Source of the DNA: Phoronis australis
Taxonomy: Eukaryota > Phoronida > Phoronidae
NCBI GenBank assembly: GCA_002633005.1
Contig: NMRA01000310.1
Location: 375,234-439,233 of the forward strand
Direction: 5' to 3'
Length of the DNA: 64,000 nucleotides
This document shows positions 12,895 through 23,400 of this stretch, piece by piece. Each line of letters opens with the position of its first letter. The stretch's first letter is position 1. Made by a program: the position numbers and the translations under genes. Under the pieces are notes generated by a model that was not told where the DNA came from, searched no databases, and saw nothing but the letters and a program-made list of their open reading frames with translations.

Positions 12895-13974
12895 TTCCTG
12901 ACACCGTTATGGAGAACGGTGCATGAAGCTTGATATCTGGAAGTTTCACTGGAATCCGTTCTGCCACTTCTGTGATGTGATGTTCGAAACTTGGCCAAAA
13001 TTGACCGTTTTTCTGATGCCCTAAACATCGAGTCCTATGTAGTGACAGCTTATTAGGACTTGTAGTATAACTTGGGGATCACAATGAACGTGGCAGCAGC
13101 GTTGTGTTGTGTGATGTATCTCAGCCCGTCAATGACGTGGTAGTATTTCGTAACTAAGTTTAAAACACTCAATTACTCAACTGGCAGTAGTAAAGTGTGG
13201 ACTGTCTTTAGTTACTAGACAAGTGAAAGGTTTATATACATTTGTTACAAATGTGTGGGTTGCATGAACTGAACTTCTTGATCGGAGATTCTACAGAAAA
13301 CAACTTTACAGTAAACAACTGTAGGAACTTTCTGCAACAATCATAACAACTTCTCTACTATGTTTGCCATATATGGTAATGGTCAGCTGTCTCAAGGCAA
13401 CCATTCTGATTACGGTACTTTCAATTGTGTGGATGCACCGGATGACCCACTGACTCAGCTGAAAGACAAAAGAAGTTAGTATAAACATCTCAACAATCTA
13501 CTAATTTAAAAGTAGTAATATCGATAATATTAGAAAAATTCTAGTAAAGTAAAATATATCATGAATATTCCACGGCTCTCATGACATAGGTTATCCCCCC
13601 TGTATATCAAGGGAATCACCATGACTATCTTATGAAGTCAATAATAGTCCTCACAGCTCACTGCAAGCCTGGTAAGCAAAGTCGAGCCCAGAATCTTAAT
13701 CATGACTATACCATCGCCAAACACATTGCTGTACTCACAAAACGGGGATGTATGCACCACTAAAACGTCTCATGATTTTAGGTGGATAAGCCATGATTTT
13801 TGAAACCAGCACTGTTGGGCAGTGGGTAAGCCATATTAACAGGGGGAGGGGTGGCTTTGAACTTTGTATTATGAAGTGAGGATCGCCGTATTATTTCCCA
13901 TATCACTAAGTAGTTGCAGTATTGGAACAACATGAGTTTTACTAAGTAGTACTCATCTTCAGAAATGTACAATA

Positions 13975-14285
13975 TTCGGGGCTGGGATATTTAGAATTCA
14001 TAGGGGTAATTAAACAATTATCTTCTCAGCCAGGACCATAAATCATTTGGTAAGCTAAGTTTATTTACACTGGCCAACTGGGACATTTGTATGACTAAGC
14101 AGAATTCACAGAGAAGTGCATGCTTTTACTGACCTTGCATGTCAATTTCCAAAAGGCCTTTAATTGTGCGTAAACAACACCCATGATTTACAACCATCTG
14201 CAAAATTCTAAGCCACTGTAGGGACTGGTTACCACCTCCAAGCCTAAAATGGACATTGTTTTCAATGCAAGACTTATAAACAACA
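13975..14285 (+). repeat. Interspersed repeat R1, copy 2
   Basis: Shares with 9790-10075 the ordered blocks GGGGTAATTAAACAATTATC, GGACCATAAA, CTGACCTTGCATGTCAATTT, AAACAACACCC and TTACAACCATCTGCAAAATT. It ends less than 25 bp before the splice acceptor of the TBC exon, so repeat sequence forms the immediate upstream intron context of that exon. Confidence 0.65.
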
Positions 14286-14304
14286 TGTTGTTACATCTTT
14301 TCAG

Positions 14305-14484
14305 ACCCTTGTGAGAATCTGGGATTGTTTCCTGCTAGAAGGACCCAAAGTATTGTTCAGGTTTGCGCTGGCCATCTTGAAGATTCACGAGAGTAGTGTC
14401 CTGCAGAAGAACGATACAATTAGCATCATGCGCCATCTGAAGACGTGTGCCAGACTTACGTTTGATGTGGAAGGTTTGATGAAG
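14305..14484 (+). CDS. Exon encoding the C-terminal part of the TBC domain
   Basis: Acceptor CTTTTCAG and donor GTAATG bound 60 codons in phase 0. The motif VRIWDCFLLEG followed by KVLFRFALAILK is the conserved late segment of TBC domains, which precedes the final helices. Since a TBC domain is about 200 residues, some 130-150 residues must come from exons that I could not locate upstream. Confidence 0.85.
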
Positions 14485-17400
14485 GTAATGCCTGGATCTC
14501 GAGATGCATGTAGGCTAAATGGTATTTTTACTGTTCTTGCCTGGGCTAACATCAATGCTTTTTACATAAAGGAACTCAAAAATCAGGGGGTGAGGTGTTA
14601 GCCCTATCTTGGACTTATCAAAAGATTTTTTTAAAAGGTTGTTAAAGAAATCAGGAGTGGGTGTCCACCGCAATGATAGATTTGAGTGAACGCCCAGTTT
14701 TTTGTATTGGTGTCAGCTACTTTACACTGAATATAGGCCATGCTTTGTTTATCATTGGTAAGCATATTGTGGGGGTTCGGTGGCTGAAATCCTCCATAGA
14801 TGGGTTTGCACTAGGACGTGGCCAAAAGTTACGAATGTATAAATTGAAGGTGAACGTATGAGCGAGAATGTGCGTTTGTTACGTTAAGAAATTTTTGAAA
14901 ATTCTGGATGAGTAGTAACTAAGGCAAATGTTGGGGTTAACCCAGGGACAGCACATGCGCATCACAAGCTCACAAGTTCTGTAAATACTGTACTACTGCC
15001 CACGTCTGACATTTCAATTTTCACTTTGAAACGCCTGTCCTTGGCTTATGTCGAGATCCCCTTTATTATTGTGAACGCTTGTGTCATGTGAATGTTTGCT
15101 CCCAAAATGTACGAAACTCACCTTGAATAGCGTACTGAGTTTTAGTGACACCTTGATAAATGTAGGTAGGATACTATTGTCATTCCTCTGTTGTGTTTTA
15201 TTTGATACTTACACCAGAGTTCGACTTGTTTACGAGCACCCTCAACTTCTCAAAAAAAATCTTCTTTTTAGTTTTGCCCATTCTCAGCCTAATGCCCACC
15301 CTTTGATATCCTCATTTTACACACTTTGGCGTTAACCTGGACCAGTACTTGGAATTTCCTTCTTTTAAGAGGATTTCCTCTTTTTTTTAGTTTTGACTTC
15401 TCTCTGATTTGATTTCCAGTTTCCTCTTTTTTCGTCTCTTTTTGTCATCATTTTGACTTTATTCCTGCAAAAGCATTAATTTTATTTCAGTTAAATTCTA
15501 CAACACAAAAATATATCTAACTGACAAGTCTATTTACTTGTGGGAAATTTTCCCCTTTTTTGTCATTGGTCTTTATTAGCCCTGAGTACTGTCAGGAACT
15601 TGCATGTATTTCAATGATCAGTCTTGACTTGCTTTAAATTAGTTTTTTGTAGGTAAGAATAATTTCAGTCCTCCATGTTAGTACTATTTTTCTAAAATCT
15701 TTTTCTATTCCTAGTTGATGGTTATTTTTTTTGTATTTGTCATTTTAACAGACTGCGTTTGAGGAGCTGGAACCGTTCCCTCACCGCCAAGATATTCACG
15801 TGAAGCAGGCATACTACGTAAATGGCCTCAAGGAGGCACTGCGGAAAAAGGAACTGGCGCGGCGAGCGTACAGTGAGAGAGAACAGATGGTGAGACCTCA
15901 AGTATCTTGGTTATACTGTTACTTAAACATCGTAGACTTCCGTGTCATCTTTTTTGTCACTTTCAAATCGTGTGAGATTTTGAGCTTGTTGAACATTTGT
16001 TGCTGGTTTCACATTGTAAGTTGCTAATGTCTAAATATGTTTTAGCTTTTTTTAAATAGCTTTAAGCTTATGTACTTGGAACTTAGAAAAATGTCCAAAT
16101 TTGGCAAACTTTGGAATGTCTCATCTTGGAAGTGGCCGATTGGAGGGGCTTATAATGCATAGGCTTTTATGTTATTTAGAAAAAAAATGAAAACAGAAAC
16201 AAAATGATAATAATTTTATTTTTGTTCAAGACGCATCACCTGTTTTGGCTTTCTTGTGTTAGTGGTTAACCTTGGTCATTTCACTCTCACTTTGTCAACG
16301 TGTGATTTGCTTTCAGTTGGAAGAACTAGAACTTGTTCCCAACAATTCACTGGTCATAGAATGTGCTGCCCTCTATCAGCAAGGTACTGTCACAAAGCAA
16401 GCTTTGCAATTACTTCTTCTGTGTCCTTGTTTACATGTAATGTTTCATAATGACTTTAAAAGGTTACTACAAGGTGATTGATTCTTGTCATTTCAGAATG
16501 TATTATGAACCAACGATGATTGACTGGAAGAACACATTTCATAGCCTAGACATTGAAAATAACAAGATAATAGGATATGTGATTCTAAATACAACTCTTT
16601 GGCATTAGGAGAGCCCAAAATTATATTTGCCTTATGAGAAGGCAGTGCCACCTAGTGGGATAAGTGTCTGCTTCTTTACTCAAGCTTGTGGGTTCAAGTC
16701 CCACTTGGGCACATTGCTAGACCCTTAAATCATGTCTCTAGCTCCTCAATTCGGTTTTATCTGTATATTAATAAAGCACAAAAATGGTTCCAGGTGATCA
16801 GTGCCATGGACCTACCCGAGCAGCCTGCGCACGTCTGCAATTATTTTTTTTTACTCAATTTCTAGTTCTGATGAGCAAGGCAGGTTGAGCTGACGGGGAT
16901 GAAACAAAATTTCTTTCATGAACGGACATTTTGAGACGTTGGATGTTATTGAATGTGTGAATCATTCGAATATCCCACTGCACAGCAGTGACAATTTGAC
17001 GGCATAAGGGTCGCCGCTAAATAGGAAAATGGCCATTATGCTTACTGTGCTACACTGTGTTCATTCCGAGTTGTTTCGAATCTGTCAAGATGTATTACTT
17101 TAGTGGGCTATATGCTGATTTCTATTATTTGATTATAAAATTGCATCACGTGACATCTTTTATGCAGTCAGCACTTCTGTTATGACAATGCAAAGGACAT
17201 GTTTTTGGATGATTTCAGATTTTTTTTCTGGGGTGACATCTATAATGGGGAAAAATAATTAGTGCCTAATATTGCTATGGAATGTCCACAATTTCTTAAA
17301 GCACTGTCATGAGGTAGTTATGATATAGAACTGAAAAACGACACACAATGTATTTCATGCTACGCAACTTAAATGGAAAAAGTAAATTAATTCAAAGTGT

Positions 17401-20400
17401 CTACCAAATTGCGCCCTCATTTGTTAGATTTTTCTGTAATACATGTCCACACAAAAATTTACAATTTTTAAAAAAGTCTGCCTGCAGCCTATCATGTTAA
17501 AATGACATATGTCAAGACCAAATAAAATTGGACAATGTACTGAAGAGCCGCACCCATTAAGGCTCGAAAGCTAGTGTTTTAAATATAATTTTACCAGATA
17601 TTTAAAAGTATTTTTATTATCTGTTTCTACGTACCGGAATTCAAAGCGTTTTACCTGTTTCTACTTTGTCTCTTTCTGACGGCATTCCAAGTGAGAAGCT
17701 ATAAATTCTTCTTCAGGTGAGTTGTGGTTGTGTCAAGGTCAACAGAACAATGCCAAGTTGTGCAAGGTGACGTGCAATAACAAGACAACAGTGTGTGAAC
17801 TGGGTATAGAGTTTGACTGTCGCGTGGTGTCTATGTACGCCCTATCTCAAGACATCGTACTACTGGGCACTCTTGGATGGAGTCTGTCTGCCTATAGTAC
17901 GCTCACCAAGTGAGTTCAAACATGGTCAACCCAACTCCTTTTTCTTGTTACAAGACTGGAATGTTTTACCGTAATCGTTCGGGTTAACGCCCTGGGCGGT
18001 TAAATTGGCGAACCCAAAAAATCGGGGGTGGGCGGTTAACCAGACATGGGCGCTTAAACGTGAAATTTCAAGAAATCGGGGGGGGGGGGGGNNNNNNNNN
18101 NNNNNNNNNNNNNNNNNNNNNNNNNNNNNNNNNNNNNNNNNNNNNNNNNNNNNNNNNNNNNNNNNNNNNNNNNNNNNNNNNNNNNNNNNNNNNNNNNNNN
18201 NNNNNNNNNNNNNNNNNNNNNNNNNNNNNNNNNNNNNNNNNNNNNNNNNNNNNNNNNNNNNNNNNNNNNNNNNNNNNNNNNNNNNNNNNNNNNNNNNNNN
18301 NNNNNNNNNNNNNNNNNNNNNNNNNNNNNNNNNNNNNNNNNNNNNNNNNNNNNNNNNNNNNNNNNNNNNNNNNNNNNNNNNNNNNNNNNNNNNNNNNNNN
18401 NNNNNNNNNNNNNNNNNNNNNNNNNNNNNNNNNNNNNNNNNNNNNNNNNNNNNNNNNNNNNNNNNNNNNNNNNNNNNNNNNNNNNNNNNNNNNNNNNNNN
18501 NNNNNNNNNNNNNNNNNNNNNNNAGACGCCAGCGCGGTTCCTAAAGTTTGCGAACATGAGAAGAAAAGAAAGTGACAAAGTGTTCAAGTATTACATTTTG
18601 AAGTTAATCGATGACCCGTTACAATAATTTGTTACTGGTATCATAATTCACATTGCTAAACCGCGGTCTCTGAGGCCGTCGTTGCACTCAATGTTATCAT
18701 CGATCTTAATCTAAAAGGTCGGGGATTCGCGTTTCCTATTAGCACAGGGCGGTAATCACCAATCGTCAAAAGTAGGGGATGGGCGCTTAACCGAGAGGTG
18801 GGCGCTTAATTGGAAATCTTCAAAAATAGCAGGGGGGCGGTTAACCGAGCAGTGGGCGGTTAAATCGAAAATCCACCTAAAGTAGGGGTGGGCGGTTAAC
18901 TGAGCATGGGCATTAACCCGAACGATTACGGTATGTATTCTGAGACTGGAATGTGTTGTGGTTTTTAACATTGTCTCCAAGGGATCATTTTGACAACGGT
19001 TCTATGCACAGCCGTAGGTATTTGACCATCAAAGTGGTTTACACCAATGAAAAAGCGCCTTTTCCCTTTTCTAAGTCTATGGTTGAATTTATATTTCGCA
19101 AAATTATTTCTTTCACATTGTGTTTGATGTGATTTGCATGCCCATGGCTGTCTCAGCTATTACTGGGTATACAACCTTCAATAGAATTGATGCCTGCGAT
19201 CTGCAGAATTGTTCCTAAAGTACACAGCAGTGTAGGAGTATTGTTTTGTGATAAGTGACTTGAGACTGTCAGAAATTTGGTGTTACGCTCCACCAAACTA
19301 CATCCAGAAAAGAATTTAATCTCACTCGCGCAAGAATGCAAATTCATTGAGTAAATGTATGTCATGATTGCTTGTTACTATTTTCTCTAAATTATTTCTT
19401 GACTATGATGTCTCATATTAATTACTTGCCTAAATCTTCAATCCACCGTAGTGTGAATTGGTAGCCATAAAACCAAATGTCCACCCTAAGTCTTAAGTCA
19501 CTTTTCATGAAACAGATCCCTGGTGATTATCTGTTTCATTTCAAAGTGTAAGCCATGTTTCCTTGGTACAAAGTGTCACCAAGGCGAGAACTGGTATTTG
19601 CAAAGTGGAAACAAAATCTGCATAGTTTCCATGCGTGTCATAGAATTGCCTCTGGGCTCAGAACATTTTGTGGTACATTTTTGTAACAACTCTGAGGTCC
19701 TTTTATTGGTCATTCACATTCACTAGATAGTGTTTGGATTTGTTCTGGGCCGTACTGTTACGCTAGACATTCACGAAACAAGAGATTCTATGATGGAATG
19801 TAAACTGTGATTTTTTCCCATAATTCTACATTCCAGCCTCACCAACCAATCACTTCATTGTTGGCTGTTTTGCTAGTCTCAAGTTTAGTTGTGAAACATT
19901 CTACTTTTTGTATTACAAGTTTTTTTTGTGTGGTCTCATGAAATTTACATAACAGAAATAGAACGGTGTAGTCAGAAAGCCCCCATGACCCGCAACTTTC
20001 AGTCCTTGCGTCCTCATTTCTAAACAAGTCTTACTTTTGCCAACTTTTCCATGTCACCGGTTGTGTCGGATACAAATTATCTTGTCTGTCTTCAGTTGTT
20101 TTTAAGCCCTGCCTTTTTCCAGTTTCTATTCCAAGACTTTCCATNTGGCAAGTGCCCACAGATGAAATACAAATTACCCATTACCTTATACATGTTCCAG
20201 GGCCAAACTGTGGCAGATCTACCTGAATGATGCCGTGCTCGCCATATCTTGCCATCGCTATGACGATCAGAACAAAGTGTTTGCCGCGCTCGCTGACGGC
20301 ACGGTGGCCATCTTGGAAGACGTTTGCGAGCAGGAACCGGGTAGTGACGTGTTTTACATCCCGGTGGGCTACTGCCCTCTCACGGCCATGTTGGTCGTCG

Positions 20401-23400
20401 ATAACCAGCTGTGGTGTGCGTGTGGCAATTTGGTTTATATACTACATGCCAGGTGTGTGACACTGTGTCCCTCGTAAGGACGCGCATTAATATGTTTGAT
20501 ACTTGCATTTGAACATTAAAGTGGTTTTAAGTCACGTTCGGTCAAAGAAACTAGTTTTTGAATGAGACCGTCACCGCTTTAGAACTGATTTCAACTTCTT
20601 CCCAAGTCAGATGAGAAGTGGATTCTTAACTTGGAAAAATGACAATTTGTTTCCACTGTGCACAAAATTTGCAGACAGGACAAGCTAACTTGTAGAGCCT
20701 TGTCTCAAGCTGTAGTTCGTTCGTAGTTCACATATCGCCGTTAATTTAACTTCGGAACTGTCCGAGTCTGATTATGTAATGGTACTAAGTGGTCATTATA
20801 AAAGCTAAAGTTATGTATACGATGGAAAGTGGTAAGTAGCCTTTTGAAAGTGAATGCATCCCTTGACGACTAATAGTCACGTGTCATTAAAAGTACTTAC
20901 TGCCAAGCTACGGACCAATGGATTTTCACTTCTTAATGATTACACAAACTGCAGTGCTGGGGGATATGGCCTTTTTTGAACAAATCGTATTATTTGAAGG
21001 CCGACGTTTAAATTGCTGATACCCTCTCAGAGAATTTTGCATGTAAACATGTTATGGTCTCGCTTTGTCTATAAAGTGTGTTGCGCTTGAATATTAAAAT
21101 TTATGGTTTAAAAGCACCTCAGTCTTTAAAAATGAAAAAGATGACAAATCCAAGCTTCACTTGTGCTTCAACTATAACTGACACTGCACCACTAGAACTT
21201 GGACAACCTTTGATTCTCTAGTTTATTATAATGGGAAAAGTAAATCGTGTATAAGGTTTTTGTTATTTTTGACGTTTGAATGCCTAAACAACTTGCATTA
21301 TTTTTATGCCATTATGTTTTTCATGGTTAGAACCCTTGATCCCATGGACAACTTTACAATATCTGTAAATCCATTCGACCACATTCTCTCCATGGTATAC
21401 GGTGATGCTGGCGTCTGGATCGCTGTCAAAGGCTCGTCAGTAATCGAGCTGTGGGACCACAAACATCTCACCTGTAAAGTGCTCTTTGACGTCAGGGATA
21501 ACAGGTTCCCTCTTCTACGTAAGGTGAGCTTTTTTAGTTCGGAATCCTTATCTACACCGGTGTCTCCGTGGAAACGTGACTATGTAGGATCTTGCTGCCA
21601 AGTCTGTACTGCAGTCAAATATCTGCACAACAGTAAAATTATGCGCTATATCTGCACAACTGTAGATTGTAATTCAGTAAAAGCACGCGCTATTTTCTGA
21701 AAGTAGAAGACTGTAGAATTCGATCTTTGACTTTTTACCATTAATTGGGTCACGTGACCATGTTTTTTGTAAGATTTAGCAAAAAGATAGGAACATTGGT
21801 AGTAAAACAGCAGAACTCAATGACATGTCTTTCTTTTGTTGTTCTAGATGAGATTTCAAAAAAGGTGTTTCTGTTTTCTAAATAGTAATTTCTTAATGCA
21901 ACTTTTGTTTGTTTTTCATAAAAATCACGGTAGTCCTGTATGTTATATTCCCTCACGCAATAGAAAATATTTTTAAAATTCCCAACAGCATTCTGGATTG
22001 GCTACCTGTAAGCCCAATTATGTAAGTTTAGCTTTTTGAATATCAGATTGTTATATCTCAGAAATGGCTGATCACTAGGTACGCACGAAACTTTCGGGTT
22101 TTAATATACTTTACGCGCTGCTCTTCGAAACACTGTTGGGCACTGCTTTTCAAAATGTTCCACTTTTGCGTGTGAAGTTATCAAGAAATATGATGACAGC
22201 TAACCGTGTAAAACTAAAAGTGATTACTTCCCCTGACAGCTTACCACATAAAACTAAGAATGTGATTACTTCCCCTGATAGGAGGATAGCTGTTACTTCA
22301 ACCAAGCCCGTATCACCTCCATACTTCCTTACCAGAACTCTATCTGGATTGGCACTGGTGAGGGAAATCTCATTATCTATGACTTGCTGGAGCGGACCAA
22401 GAGACATGAAGACGGGTCTGGTAGTGACCTCAGTCATTCCAGCTCACCTTATTTGACGAGCAAAGGTGAAATGGTGAACATTTGTGAGGTTGAGGAAAGA
22501 GTGAATGAGTTGTACTTCCAGCGAGCGTTTGGTATCTATGGTAACCAATTACTAGTGGACAGAAGTCGGATGTATCTTAGTCTTCCAGATGGTGTTACGT
22601 CAGAGACGTCCACAGACCCACTGCGGGAAAGGGAAGGCTCTGTAGATACTATAGTCAATAGTCAAGGGTCAATGAGTACAGAGGTGTCCAGTGAGACTGT
22701 TTGTGATAGAAAGGCATCAGTGGACACATTGGTCAGTAATGATGGACAGGGTTCATTGGGTACAGAGGCGTCCAGTGAGACACCTCTGGAAAAGGAAGAG
22801 TCGTTGGGTACACTGGTCAGTGGGGATGGATTTCAGAGTTCGCAGACTACAGAGTTGTCTGGTGAGACGCATCAGGGCAGGGAAGGGTCAGTGGGTGCAC
22901 TAGCTGGTGGGAGTGAAGATCAGAGTTCACTCAGTGCAGAGAAGTCTGTTGAGATACATGAGGACAGGGAAGGGTCAGTGGGTGGACTGGTCAATGGGAA
23001 TGAAAATCAGAGTTCACTGAGGGCAGAGATGTCCAGTGAGACAACTCAGGACAAGGAGGGTTCAGTGGGTACACTGGTCAGTGAGGGTGGAGAGTGTTCG
23101 CTAAGTACAGAGACAGCCAGTGAGACACTTTGGGTCAGGGAGGGGTCACAAGATTCGGCTGGCAGTGGTAGCAGTCAGAATTGGGTGGATGTAAAGGCTT
23201 CCATCAACACCTGCACTGACAATGGACACCCACTGTCAATACAAGACAGCTCACTGGGTAGTGTAGCTAGTGAACTAAACGACCTTTGTGTCTGTGGTGA
23301 TGTTGCAGTAGATGAGAACCTAATACCCAGTCACAGTGGGGACGACATTGGTTGTGGAGAGGGAGAGGATTCTCACAACCCCCACTGTACTGTTGAGAAC

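Larger units (their letters stand above)
1327..14304. other. Gene-poor 13 kb: no recognised exon, many repeats
   Basis: Open frames here are short, lack paired splice sites and look random. I searched the plus strand for the missing N-terminal half of the TBC domain (a YCQGM-like motif and a W-F pair before the RIWD motif) and did not find it. The stretch is therefore either a very long intron of the TBC gene, which would nest the minus-strand coiled-coil gene inside it, or intergenic DNA. SINEs, a MITE, a foldback and tandem repeats are listed separately. Between about 2010 and 2225 two loose copies of a 120-bp unit contain GAATATTCCACTGCAC, and a related piece recurs at about 16925-17050. 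Confidence 0.6.

Noticed and set aside
18005-18587. Long open frames across the N run
   Set aside because: They exist only because unknown bases contain no stops.
20145-20145. Single N as a third haplotype junction
   Set aside because: No duplicated sequence was found on either side; it looks like an ordinary ambiguous base.
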